The notes beneath the pieces are model-generated. The model saw only the letters and a list, made by a program, of their open reading frames with translations, ran no database searches and had not been told where the DNA came from. A program made the translations under genes and the position numbers. From NCBI RefSeq assembly GCF_002934265.1, contig NZ_PTIX01000001.1, forward strand, positions 62,001 through 126,000: a stretch of DNA of 64,000 nt, read 5' to 3'. Positions within the stretch are counted from its first letter, which is position 1; each line of letters starts with the position of its first letter. Source of the stretch: Actinokineospora auranticolor. GTDB lineage: Bacteria > Actinomycetota > Actinomycetes > Mycobacteriales > Pseudonocardiaceae. Positions 19,791 to 27,681 of this stretch are shown in pieces.

Positions 19791-20092
19791 TGATTGGGTG
19801 GGCTTGCTTTGCGTGGGGGGACGAACCTGCCAAGCTTCCCGGCGGGTGGGGTGGGCTTGCCCATCCCCACCGCTCTTCCCCACCGCAGGTCCGTAGGGGC
19901 CCCGCGCAAAGCAAGTTCACTCAATCGAGGCCGCGCATCTTTTCCGCGAACAGCCGGACCGATCAACCCAGCCACGGCTCCAACCGGCACCCCCGCAGCA
20001 CAAAGATGATCAACGCATGCCTCCGGCCCCCAATGTCCATCCTAGCGACGAGGACCGACAGAACCGGAAGATCAACAGCGAGCCTGTGGACA
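19720..20092 (+). repeat. Long dispersed repeat, copy A
   Basis: 373 bp, estimated by eye at about 90% identical, over nearly its full length, to the reverse complement of 38293-38664. It consists of one 60-bp unit, a long stem-loop (19787-19931), a conserved linker and one ~87-bp module (20005-20092). Confidence 0.85.
19787..19931 (+). ncRNA. Candidate structured RNA, copy A (32-bp stem)
   Basis: The 5' arm 19787-19818 pairs with the 3' arm 19900-19931 over 32 bp with no bulge: 27 Watson-Crick and five G-U pairs if read as RNA from the plus strand. The G-U pairs would be A-C mismatches on the other strand. Inside, ACG..CCTGC pairs with GCAGG..CGT, and a GGTGGGG/CCCCACC hairpin closes the rod. 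Compared with copy B, three stem pairs differ and all three still pair. No promoter was identified, so transcription is inferred. Confidence 0.45.
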
Positions 20093-20197
20093 ACTCGAGA
20101 TGCAACCAACGGCATCCCGATCGGCCCCCGCTCGCCGCCGCGAACCCAGCGAGAGCGGTGCCGCCGGCGGGAAGGCGGCGGGTGGCAACGATCGAAC

Positions 20198-20285
20198 GAT
20201 GATCGATGCCTCCGGCCCCCGACATCCATTCTACCGACAGCCACCGACAATTTCGCGAGAAGACGATCAAGGCCGGGGACAACTC
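20198..20285 (+). repeat. ~87-bp dispersed module, copy D
   Basis: GATGATCGATGCCTCCGGCC start, ATCCATTCTACCGACAG centre and AGACGATCAA..GGACAACTCG end, matching the module inside copy A with internal divergence. Confidence 0.7.
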
Positions 20286-20393
20286 GGGGTGACCCCGTGG
20301 TGACCCTGAGCGGGGTGTCCCCCTTGCGGGGGATCACGAATCCCCTCCTGCCGTGACGATCCGGTGCCGTGGTCGGCGATAGCGTCTTCGACC

Positions 20394-21674
20394 GTGGGGA
20401 CAGGGGTGCGACTGGTGGTCGCTCTGGTGTTGCTGCTGCTCGGGGGAACAACCGCCGCCGCGGCGGACGGTGGGCCAGTCGGGGCCGACCTGCACGTGGC
20501 GCAGACGGTGGGGGAGCGCGAGTTGACCGTGGTGATCCGGCGGACCGACGGCGCGCCTGCACCGCTGCGCGTCGACGTGGTGGCCCACGCCGGGGACCCC
20601 GGTGGGGTGATCAGGGTGCGGGCTGTTCCGACCGGCGCCCGCGCGGTGAGTGAGGCGGCCGTCGAGCTGCGGCAACCGGGTCCGGTCGGGGTGTCCCTGT
20701 CCGTGGACCGCTTCGGCGCCTGGGAACTCGAGCTTGACGACGGTACCCACGTGGCCCGCATCCCGTTCACCGTGCCCGAGCGGATCACACCCGCCTGGGA
20801 ACGGACCGCGTTCGGCGGTTTCGTCGCGGCCGGGGTCTTCCTGCTCGCCGCACTCGTGATGGCCCCGCGCGGCGGCCGGAAAGCGCTGGTGCCCGCGGCT
20901 GGAGTTGTCGCGTCGGTGGCGGTCGGGATCACCGCGGCGTTGCTCTCCGCTACGGTCGGGCCGAAAGCGGTCGTGGACACCGGACGCCCTCCCGTGGCGC
21001 TCGCGGTGACCCCGGACAGCGAAGCCAAAGCGGGGCAAGGCGTTTGGCTCTCGCTGGACTGGTACGACGCGGCCACCGGACGGCCGGTCGACGACCTCCT
21101 CGTCCACCACGGCGCCCTCGTCCACCTCGCCATCATCAGTCCCAACGGCACGCCGACCCACGTCCACCCCATGCGCGTCGGTCCGGGGCGGTACCGCATC
21201 CTCTACAAGCCAGCAGAACCCGGCAGGCACGCCATGGCCGCCGAGATCGCCCGCGCGGGCGGCGGGCAGCAGCAGATCCGGGCCGAGGTCGAAGTCGCGC
21301 CGGGCACCTCCCAAAAGTCCACTGTGGACAACACGGGCAAGGTCGACACCGGCGCGCCGGTCGCGGGCCGACCCGCGACGCTCACCGCCGACTTCGGCGG
21401 CCCCGACGACCTGCAACCCTGGCTCGGCATGCGCGGCCACCTCATCCTCGTCGGCCCCGGCGAAACCCTCTGGGCCCACGCCCACGCCCTCACCAGCCCC
21501 ATGGCGGGCGGCCAACCCGACGAGAGCGTCGCCGCCTACCCCGCCAAGGTCTCGTTCACCTTCACCTTTCCCACCCCCGGCCGCTACCGGCTCTGGTTCC
21601 AGGCCGAACGCGACTACCGGATCCTCACCCTCCCCGCCGTCGTCGACGTCGCCCCCGGCGGGAGCCCCCGGTGA
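20394..21674 (+). CDS. Secreted/membrane protein of a possible metal-handling operon
   Basis: 426 aa. It starts with a signal peptide (about residues 1-26, ending AAAADGG). An Ig-like extracytoplasmic domain (to about residue 130) and two hydrophobic helices (about 140-195) follow, then a C-terminal beta-rich domain with THVHPMRVGPGRYRILYKP and a His-containing EPGRHAMAAEI, resembling YtkA/FixH-type folds. Exact function unknown. The GTG at 20394 lies 8 nt after a TAGCGT -10-like box (leaderless); GTG 20406 with GGGGA upstream is the alternative. The stop overlaps the next GTG start by 4 bp. Confidence 0.7.
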   Translation: MGTGVRLVVALVLLLLGGTTAAAADGGPVGADLHVAQTVGERELTVVIRRTDGAPAPLRVDVVAHAGDPGGVIRVRAVPTGARAVSEAAVELRQPGPVGVSLSVDRFGAWELELDDGTHVARIPFTVPERITPAWERTAFGGFVAAGVFLLAALVMAPRGGRKALVPAAGVVASVAVGITAALLSATVGPKAVVDTGRPPVALAVTPDSEAKAGQGVWLSLDWYDAATGRPVDDLLVHHGALVHLAIISPNGTPTHVHPMRVGPGRYRILYKPAEPGRHAMAAEIARAGGGQQQIRAEVEVAPGTSQKSTVDNTGKVDTGAPVAGRPATLTADFGGPDDLQPWLGMRGHLILVGPGETLWAHAHALTSPMAGGQPDESVAAYPAKVSFTFTFPTPGRYRLWFQAERDYRILTLPAVVDVAPGGSPR

Positions 21675-22072
21675 AGCCCCGGGGGAAAGCCCTGCTCGCG
21701 GGCGTCGTCGTCGCGCTCGTCGCCGTCTTCGCCGTCATCTGGACGACCCGGGACAAGCCGGTCGAGTTGACGGCCGGGACCGCCAGCTACGCCGTCCGGC
21801 TCACCGTCGACTCGCCGCGCATCGGGGGGAACGCCGTGCTCGTCGAGGTCACCGACCTGGCCGGGGCGCCGGTCGTGGCCGACGAGGTGACCGTCGAGCC
21901 CGTCATGGCCGACATGGGGCACGCGCTCACCCCGGTCCCGGCCACCGCCGCCGCACCCGGGCACTACCGGGCCGACCCCACGGACCTGCCGATGGCGGGC
22001 CTGTGGGAGTTGACCGTCACGGTCCGCCGGGACCGCGCCAGCGAGCACGCCGTCTTCACCCTCGTGATCTGA
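21671..22072 (+). CDS. FixH/YtkA-like membrane-anchored protein
   Basis: 133 aa with one N-terminal transmembrane anchor (about residues 8-25) and an extracytoplasmic beta-sandwich. The motif VMADMGHALTP..., then GHYRADPTDLPMAGLWELTV is typical of FixH/YtkA-like domains, which occur next to cytochrome oxidase-assembly and copper-handling genes. The Met/His pair in MADMGH could bind a metal; this is inference. GTG start overlaps the previous stop (GTGA). Confidence 0.72.
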   Translation: MKPRGKALLAGVVVALVAVFAVIWTTRDKPVELTAGTASYAVRLTVDSPRIGGNAVLVEVTDLAGAPVVADEVTVEPVMADMGHALTPVPATAAAPGHYRADPTDLPMAGLWELTVTVRRDRASEHAVFTLVI

Positions 22073-22088
22073 CCGGAAGGAGACCGAA

Positions 22089-23180
22089 GTGGACCACGAT
22101 GTCCCGACCACCAGGGAGATCCGCGCCCTGCCGCCCGCCGCCGCCCTGCTGACCGGGGGGCTGCTCACCCTGATCGGGCTGACCTGGGACGTCCAGTGGC
22201 ACACCGACGTCGGACCCGACACCTTCTTCACCCTCCCGCACCTCTTCCTCTACGCGGGCAGCGCCGTCTCCGGACTGGCCAGCCTCACCGCCGTCCTCAT
22301 GACCACCGCCGCCCGCCGCGCGGGCAGGCCGACCGACCCGGCCGTCGGCGGTGCCCCCGTCGGCGTGTTCGGCCGGGTGTTCACCGCCCCGCTCGGCTAC
22401 CTCGTCGCGGGCTGCGGCGCCGCGTCGTTCCTGCTCTACGGCCTGTGGGACCAGTGGTGGCACGGCCTCTACGGGTTCGACGCCGTGATCGACTCGCCGC
22501 CGCACATCGGGTTGCTGACCTCGGTCATGGCCACCCTCGTCGGCACCGTCGTCGTCTTCGCCGCGGCCGTGGACCAGCGGTGGGGTCGGATCGGCGCGAT
22601 CGTCTCGCTGGCCGTGCTGGCCGCGTTCAGCACCATCACGGTCGTGGCGTTCGAGACCATCAGCAGGCCGGTCAACGCCGTGCACGTGGCCATGGCCGGG
22701 CTGATGGTCCTCATCGTCGCCACCGGCGCGGCGTTCACCCGGTTCGGCGGCGTGCTGGTCGCCGCCGCGCTCGCCGTCGTCCAGGCGGTGAGCTGGTGGT
22801 TCTCCCCGTGGGCCGCCGAGGTCTACGCCGACGCGGTGGGCCTGCCGCTGCGCGACTACGTCGACGGCGTGCCGGTCATGCCCGCGTTGATGCCCATGGT
22901 GCTGATCCCGGCCGCGCTGCTGGTCCACCCGCTGCTGACCGCCCGCGCCCGCTGGGCCCCGGCGCTGGCGGGTGCCGTCGCGGGCGCGCTGGTCGCCGGG
23001 TTGCAGGTCGTGCAGAACTCGATCGTCTACGACTTCCCCACCCCGGCGGTGAGCAGGCTGCTGCCGACCGCGCTCGCCGGGGCCGTGCTCGGCCTGCTGG
23101 CCGGGCACGCGGGCACCCGCCTCGGCGGCGCGCTGCGCCACGCCAAGGGCTTCCCCACCGACGAGAGCGAGGCATCGTGA
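22089..23180 (+). CDS. Polytopic membrane protein with duplicated WH-D-PH motif
   Basis: 363 aa with about eight or nine hydrophobic helices. Two similar segments carry polar residues at helix ends: W33 D34 W37 H38 ... D44 ... H51 (FFTLPH) and D121 W123 W124 H125 ... D131 ... H139 (SPPH). Such paired His/Asp/Trp sets could coordinate a metal or heme at the membrane surface. The family is not recognised. A GGAAGGAG ribosome binding site (22074-22081) sets the GTG start at 22089. It ends in a 4-bp overlap with the next gene. Confidence 0.7.
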   Translation: MDHDVPTTREIRALPPAAALLTGGLLTLIGLTWDVQWHTDVGPDTFFTLPHLFLYAGSAVSGLASLTAVLMTTAARRAGRPTDPAVGGAPVGVFGRVFTAPLGYLVAGCGAASFLLYGLWDQWWHGLYGFDAVIDSPPHIGLLTSVMATLVGTVVVFAAAVDQRWGRIGAIVSLAVLAAFSTITVVAFETISRPVNAVHVAMAGLMVLIVATGAAFTRFGGVLVAAALAVVQAVSWWFSPWAAEVYADAVGLPLRDYVDGVPVMPALMPMVLIPAALLVHPLLTARARWAPALAGAVAGALVAGLQVVQNSIVYDFPTPAVSRLLPTALAGAVLGLLAGHAGTRLGGALRHAKGFPTDESEAS

Positions 23181-23707
23181 AGCGCACCATCGCCGCCGCG
23201 GTCACCACAGCGGCGCTGCTCGTGGGCACCGCCCCGGCGGCCCTGGCCTACGAACCGGTCAACGTCGTGCACACCGAGACCGTGCAGGCCGGGCCGTACC
23301 GGGTGGTGGTCGGGTTCAGCACCTGGCCCGTGCGGGCCATGCAGTCGTTGGACTTCACCTTCGCCCCGGACGGGGGGCTCGAGGGCAAGTCCGGGTACCT
23401 CACCGTCGTCCCGGCCGCGGCCCCGGACGTCGCCTGGGACGAGCCGCTGGCCCGGCACCCGCGCAAGCGCGACGTGTGGGGTCTCGACATCCGGGCCATG
23501 CCCGTGGCAGGCGACTACACGTTCGGGTTCCATCTCGAAGGCCCCCAGGGACCGGGCGAGGGCACGCTCACCGGGTTGGAGGTGCTGGCGCAGCCCGGTC
23601 CGCCGATGGGGCTGAGCTGGGCGTTGAGCACGCTGCCGCTGATCGGCCTCGTCGCGTTCCTGGCCATCGCCTGGCGCCGACACCGCAACCGGACCGCCAC
23701 CCGGTAG
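23177..23707 (+). CDS. Secreted, C-terminally membrane-anchored beta protein
   Basis: 176 aa. Signal peptide at residues 1-24 (cleavage after ALA-YEP), a beta-rich extracytoplasmic domain (VQAGPYRVVVGFSTWPVRAM, ... VAGDYTFGFHLEGP) and a C-terminal transmembrane helix (about 148-166) followed by a basic stop-transfer tail. The architecture resembles CopC/YcnI-like surface proteins, without their canonical copper ligands. GTG 23177 overlaps the stop of the polytopic membrane protein. Last gene of the four-gene operon. Confidence 0.68.
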   Translation: MKRTIAAAVTTAALLVGTAPAALAYEPVNVVHTETVQAGPYRVVVGFSTWPVRAMQSLDFTFAPDGGLEGKSGYLTVVPAAAPDVAWDEPLARHPRKRDVWGLDIRAMPVAGDYTFGFHLEGPQGPGEGTLTGLEVLAQPGPPMGLSWALSTLPLIGLVAFLAIAWRRHRNRTATR

Positions 23708-23716
23708 GGAGCTTTC

Positions 23717-23742
23717 CTCAGGTTCGCCCGGCCCGTGCCGAC
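23717..23742 (+). promoter_or_regulatory. FliA-type promoter of the chemoreceptor gene
   Basis: CTCA (23717-23720), 16 nt, then GCCGAC (23737-23742). This matches the CTCA-N15-17-GCCGAA consensus described for FliA sigma factors in zoospore-forming actinomycetes, at five of six bases in the -10. It lies 58 nt upstream of the chemoreceptor start. Confidence 0.55.
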
Positions 23743-23799
23743 CACCTCCGAAGGCGGCAGGTATGACCGGATGCTCTTAATGCGAACGTGAGGTAAACG

Positions 23800-25425
23800 A
23801 TGGCTGCGGTGAACGCGTCAGAAGTCAAGGCATCGCGTGCCTCAGGTGCGCGGTTCGGCAGTTGGGGGATCCGCGCGAAGATCCTGGGCTCGTTGACGTC
23901 GGTGGTCCTGGTGGCCGTCGTGATCGGCATCGTCGCCATGATCCAGATGTCGCGGTTGGACGAGCGCCTGAAGACCGTGGCCACCGGCAACGCGGCCGCG
24001 CTGAGCGACCTCGGCGACATCCGCGGCGCGCAGGGAGACGTCAACCACTGGGCCGTCATGTGGTACGTCGACAACTCGCCCGAGGGGCAGAAGCGCGCCC
24101 GCGACGGGCAGCACACCGCGGACGCCGCCAGCGACGCCGCGATCACCGCGTACCTGGCCCACACCACCGAGCAGTCGGGCCGCGAGCGCGCGGCGCAGCT
24201 GCTGGCCGACCAGAAGAAGTTCCGCACCGAGCGGGACATCAGCTACGGCGACCCGGTGCCCGCGGGCTACACCCCGATCAGCGACATGAACGAGTTCAAC
24301 ACCCTGGTGATGAACATCGACAAGGGCATCACCGAGCTGGCCGTGATCGAGAAGACCAGCGCCGAGAAGGCCTCCGCCGAGGGCGAGTCCGCCTACACCG
24401 CCGCCTGGACCACCGTGCTCATCGCGATGATCGTCGGCCTGGCGGGCGCGATCCTGCTGGCGCTGGTCGTCTCCGGTCGCATCGTGCGCCCGCTGCGCCA
24501 GATCACCGGCGTGGCCCAGGCCATGGCCGCCGGTGACCTGAGCCGGGCCGCCGAGGTCCGCGGCAAGGACGAGGTCGCCCAGCTGGGCACCGCGTTCAAC
24601 CAGGCCCGGGAGAACTTCGGCGACGCGGTGTCGGCGCTGGCCAACACCGCCGAGACCCTGCAGGCCGACTCCAACCGGCTGGTGCAGGTCTCCGACCGGC
24701 TGCTGACCAACACCAGCGGCGCCAACACCCAGGCCACCCAGGTCGCGTCCGCGGCCGACCGGGTCTCGCTGAACCTGCAGACCGTGGCCACCGGCGCCGA
24801 CGAGCTGGGCTCGTCGATCAAGGAGATCGCGCACTCGGCCAACGAGGGCGCCACCGTGGCCTCGCACGCCGTCGAGGTCGCCGCCTCCACCACCGACGTG
24901 GTCGCCAAGCTGGGCGACTCCTCGGCGCAGATCGGCAACGTCGTCAAGGTCATCACCGAGATCGCCGAGCAGACCAACCTGCTGGCGCTCAACGCCACCA
25001 TCGAGGCCGCCCGCGCCGGTGAGGCGGGCCGCGGGTTCGCCGTCGTGGCGAGCGAGGTCAAGGAGCTGGCGCAGGAGACCGCGAAGGCGACCGAGGACAT
25101 CGTCCGCAAGGTCGAGGCCATCCAGTCCGACACCGCGCAGGCGGTCGGCACGATCGGCGAGATCAGCTCGATCATCGCCAAGATCAACGACTACCAGCTG
25201 GTGATCGCGTCCGCGGTCGAGGAGCAGACCGCGACCACCGCGGAGATGGGCCGCAACATCGCCCAGGCCGCGTCCGGCAGCACCGAGATCGCGGGCAGCA
25301 TCTCCCACGTCGCCGACGCCACCAACACCGCGGCGAACGAGATCGACGAGAGCCGCCAGGCCGCCGTCGACCTGGAGAAGCTCTCGGCCCACCTGCGCGA
25401 GCTGGTCGCCAAGTTCAAGATCTGA
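23800..25425 (+). CDS. Methyl-accepting chemotaxis protein
   Basis: 541 aa. A cytosolic N-terminal tail and TM1 (about residues 28-50), a roughly 150-residue 4-helix-bundle extracytoplasmic sensor, TM2 (about 200-222) and HAMP ([20 protein letters not shown]) lead into the signalling coiled coil. The kinase-control hairpin is unmistakable: [20 protein letters not shown] then [17 protein letters not shown]. It controls CheA and hence flagellar rotation; no che or flagellar gene is in the window. A GTGAGGT ribosome binding site precedes the ATG. The FliA-type promoter upstream ties it to the motility regulon. Confidence 0.95.
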   Translation: MAAVNASEVKASRASGARFGSWGIRAKILGSLTSVVLVAVVIGIVAMIQMSRLDERLKTVATGNAAALSDLGDIRGAQGDVNHWAVMWYVDNSPEGQKRARDGQHTADAASDAAITAYLAHTTEQSGRERAAQLLADQKKFRTERDISYGDPVPAGYTPISDMNEFNTLVMNIDKGITELAVIEKTSAEKASAEGESAYTAAWTTVLIAMIVGLAGAILLALVVSGRIVRPLRQITGVAQAMAAGDLSRAAEVRGKDEVAQLGTAFNQARENFGDAVSALANTAETLQADSNRLVQVSDRLLTNTSGANTQATQVASAADRVSLNLQTVATGADELGSSIKEIAHSANEGATVASHAVEVAASTTDVVAKLGDSSAQIGNVVKVITEIAEQTNLLALNATIEAARAGEAGRGFAVVASEVKELAQETAKATEDIVRKVEAIQSDTAQAVGTIGEISSIIAKINDYQLVIASAVEEQTATTAEMGRNIAQAASGSTEIAGSISHVADATNTAANEIDESRQAAVDLEKLSAHLRELVAKFKI

Positions 25426-25441
25426 CCCGTCCCCTTGCTTC

Positions 25442-25474
25442 CCGGCGGATCACCCTCTCAGGGTGGTCCGCCGG
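25442..25474. terminator. Bidirectional terminator between converging genes
   Basis: CCGGCGGATCACCC (25442-25455) pairs with GGGTGGTCCGCCGG (25461-25474) with one mismatch and a 5-nt loop. It separates the chemoreceptor gene from the converging Rsm22 gene. Confidence 0.65.
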
Positions 25475-25482
25475 TCGGCGTT

Positions 25483-26442
25483 TCAGGGGGACCCGTTCCC
25501 GGTCCACGCGTCGCCCCACGCCACGTCCCGCGCGTCCCGGTACGACTCCGGCGTGCGCTTGGTGACGGTCACGTCCGCGAGCGCGCCATCCGCGCCGCAG
25601 ACCCGCAGCGACACGAGCCCCTTCCGCTTGACCGGGTGCCGCACCACCCGCCCCGGCGCGGGCGCCCAGTCGGCGCGCGCGGCGGCGACGTAGGAGAACT
25701 TCTCGTCCTCGAAGCCGAGCGTCGCGTCCTTGATCTTGCGGTGCACCGCGCTCCGGTTCAGCCGCGCGGTGAAGTGGCACCAGTCCTGCCCGGTCGGGAT
25801 CGGGCAGGCGCCGCTGTGCGGACAAGGCGCCACGACCCGCAGCCCGGCCGCCACCAGCACATCGCGCGCCGCCAGCACCCGCTCGTACCCGGCGGGTGTC
25901 CCCGGTTCCACCACGACCACCAGCCCACCGGCCCGCGCCAGGGCGGCCACCGCGTCCGCCCGCGCCCGCTCGGTCAGCTCGTTGAGCACGTAGGACATCG
26001 TGACGACGTCCGCGGGCGGCACCTCCCCGATGCCCGCCCGCCGCCACTGGACCCCGCGCAGCCCGCCCCGCCCGGCCAAGCGCTTCCCCAGCGCCAGTGC
26101 TTGCGCGGACTGGTCGATCACGGTCACCTCCCGCAACGACCCCCACGCCGCCAGCGCCGCCCACACCGCCGCCCCGGTCCCACCGCCGACGTCGACCATG
26201 GACGCGGGCTCGAACCCGGGCGCGAGCCCGGACACGACGTCGAACACCGCCCCGAGCGCGGCGTGCGTCGCGGGCATCCGGTACGCCGCGTACGCCACGG
26301 CGGCCACCTCGGAATCGAGCACCACCGACCTCGGGTCGACCCCGGTGCGGTACCGCTCGATCAGCCCCCGAACCACCTCGCCGAGCCGCGCCGGGGGAAA
26401 CCCCGACACCTCGTCCGCCAGCGCGTCACCCAGATCGCCCAC
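25483..26442 (-). CDS. Rsm22-like small ribosomal subunit methyltransferase family protein
   Basis: 319 aa. A class I SAM-binding fold is shown by VDVGGGTGAAVWAALAAWG, TVIDQSAQALALGKRL and VVTMSYVLNELTE. The C-terminal half has the Cys cluster C-P-H-S-G-A-C-P...D-W-C-H-F characteristic of Rsm22 proteins, which in related members binds an iron-sulfur cluster. The mitochondrial relatives assist small-subunit assembly; the bacterial role is not well defined. It stands alone, converging with the chemoreceptor gene across a shared hairpin. Confidence 0.88.
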   Translation of the reverse strand: MGDLGDALADEVSGFPPARLGEVVRGLIERYRTGVDPRSVVLDSEVAAVAYAAYRMPATHAALGAVFDVVSGLAPGFEPASMVDVGGGTGAAVWAALAAWGSLREVTVIDQSAQALALGKRLAGRGGLRGVQWRRAGIGEVPPADVVTMSYVLNELTERARADAVAALARAGGLVVVVEPGTPAGYERVLAARDVLVAAGLRVVAPCPHSGACPIPTGQDWCHFTARLNRSAVHRKIKDATLGFEDEKFSYVAAARADWAPAPGRVVRHPVKRKGLVSLRVCGADGALADVTVTKRTPESYRDARDVAWGDAWTGNGSP

Positions 26443-26615
26443 AACCGGCCATCATGCCCGCCACCTCGCCGCACCCCGTGGGCGGGACCGGCGGAGCGGA
26501 CGCGGTGGGTGACCGGGTGTCACTCTCGGTCGAACTAGTGGGAATCTTAGGTTAGTTGGGAATTTTTCTTCCGTGAGTGCCGTCATGAGGCGTGTGGGTC
26601 GCGCGTCCACTGGGT

Positions 26616-26879
26616 ATGCGGATGCCCAGGACGTCGGACGGTCGGGGGCTCATACCTGAGCCCCGGCGCGGGGCGGTCGACCCCATGTCGACCCTCAGCC
26701 CCCTACAGCGGCACGTCCTGCGCCTGCGGGTCGTCGACGGGCGCACGGCCGAGGAGGTCGCCGTCGAGCTGTCGATGTCGCCCCAGGCCGTGCGGGTCAC
26801 GCAGCACCGCGCGCTGGAGGCGTTGCGGGCGCACCTCAAGCGGCGCAGGCGCGACGCCGAGGACGACTCGGTCGAGTGA
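26616..26879 (+). CDS. Small sigma-region-4-like helix-turn-helix protein
   Basis: 87 aa from ATG 26616, or 64 aa from ATG 26685. The C-terminal 60 residues form a sigma-70 region 4-like HTH (LSPLQRHVLRLRVVDGRTAE, ... LSMSPQAVRVTQHRALEALR) with a basic tail (KRRRRDAE). There is no region 2, so it cannot act as a full sigma factor; it may bind promoters or a sigma factor. No clear ribosome binding site separates the two starts. The 173 bp upstream include an AT-rich stretch (26530-26570) with two GGGAAT boxes and a GGAA/TTCC inverted pair. Confidence 0.6.
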   Translation: MRMPRTSDGRGLIPEPRRGAVDPMSTLSPLQRHVLRLRVVDGRTAEEVAVELSMSPQAVRVTQHRALEALRAHLKRRRRDAEDDSVE

Positions 26880-26929
26880 TCTTCGCGGGGCCGCCCGGCG
26901 CGCGTCCTGGCGGGCCGCGAGGCGCGGCC

Positions 26930-26935
26930 TAGCCT
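26930..26935 (+). promoter_or_regulatory. -10 box of the SnoaL-like gene, leaderless start
   Basis: TAGCCT at 26930-26935 lies 8 nt before ATG 26944, and no Shine-Dalgarno is present, so a leaderless mRNA is likely. Confidence 0.35.
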
Positions 26936-26943
26936 GCCCGGCT

Positions 26944-27363
26944 ATGAACGCGGCGGAGATCCACCGGCGGCACTGGGCGACCATCGACCGCTACGACTGG
27001 GAGGGCATGCGCGCCCTCTACCACCCCGAGTACCGCTACACCGACGTCACCGGAACCACCTTCGACGACACCGACACCCCGGTGGGCGTCATGGCGTACC
27101 TGCACGCCGCCTTCCCGGACGTCGTCTTCCACTACCGGGACTTCCACCCCAGCGCCGACGGCGGCACGTCCTTCGTCGAGGTGCGCTGCGTCGGCACCCA
27201 CCTCGGCCCGCTGGGCGACCTGCCCGCCACCGGCAGGCGCGTGGTCAGCGTCGCCTGCCACGTCATCGAGGCCCGCGACGGGCTGATCACCGCCGAGCGC
27301 GACTACTTCGACATGGCCGCGATCGGCCGCCAGATCTCCGGCGAACTCGTGGTCGGCGAATAA
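26944..27363 (+). CDS. SnoaL-like (NTF2-fold) protein
   Basis: 139 aa, one cone-shaped NTF2/SnoaL domain. It starts AAEIHRRHWATIDRYDWEGM, with the mid-domain FPDVVFHYRDFH and VEVRCVGTHLGPLGDLPATG typical of ester cyclase-type SnoaL proteins. Members include polyketide cyclases and many proteins without known activity. No polyketide genes are nearby, so a biosynthetic role is not supported. Confidence 0.82.
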   Translation: MNAAEIHRRHWATIDRYDWEGMRALYHPEYRYTDVTGTTFDDTDTPVGVMAYLHAAFPDVVFHYRDFHPSADGGTSFVEVRCVGTHLGPLGDLPATGRRVVSVACHVIEARDGLITAERDYFDMAAIGRQISGELVVGE

Positions 27364-27394
27364 CCCACGTCACCCGGCAGTCCACGCAACCGAC

Positions 27395-27434
27395 ACGGCC
27401 CGGATTACGTCCCAGAAGCGGACATCCGGGCCGT
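27395..27434. terminator. Terminator-like hairpin after the SnoaL gene
   Basis: ACGGCCCGGAT (27395-27405) and ATCCGGGCCGT (27424-27434) are exact reverse complements with an 18-nt loop, 32 bp after the stop codon. Confidence 0.6.
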
Positions 27435-27446
27435 TCCCATATGTAA

Positions 27447-27472
27447 CTCAATTCTGTGAATAACGAATTGAG
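27447..27472. promoter_or_regulatory. Palindrome in the AT-rich leader of the M6 protease gene
   Basis: CTCAATTC (27447-27454) and GAATTGAG (27465-27472) are perfect inverted repeats around a 10-bp spacer. The segment 27435-27680 is markedly AT-richer than the rest of the window and should contain the protease promoter; TATAGT near 27557 is a -10 candidate. Confidence 0.4.
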
Positions 27473-27681
27473 CAAATAGGGGCCACGATCCCCGGGCATC
27501 TGCCCTGGCCCGGCTGGTCCAATGTGGCCTTGCGCCGTTCGGTTCATCACCTCGTCCTATAGTTGAATGTGATGGCCGAAATGGCCGTTGTAATCAGCCC
27601 GTGATCTGAGATAACCGGATTCTCCTCTACTGTTTCGCCAGGCTTCACCAGGAGCCGACTGGTACGAATCAGGAGGAATTA

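Larger units (their letters stand above)
19105..20393. other. Gene-poor repeat island (left)
   Basis: About 1.3 kb without a credible gene between the kinase gene and the metal-handling-like operon. It holds three copies of an ~87-bp module, a five-unit 60-bp tandem array and a 145-nt stem-loop, listed separately. Open frames crossing it exist only because the 60-bp period keeps any frame open. Confidence 0.75.

Noticed and set aside
19175-20356. Plus-strand frame with 20-residue repeats
   Set aside because: The repeats come from the 60-bp DNA array, which keeps several frames open on both strands. The frame crosses dispersed repeats and the structured element, and the sister copy does not preserve it.
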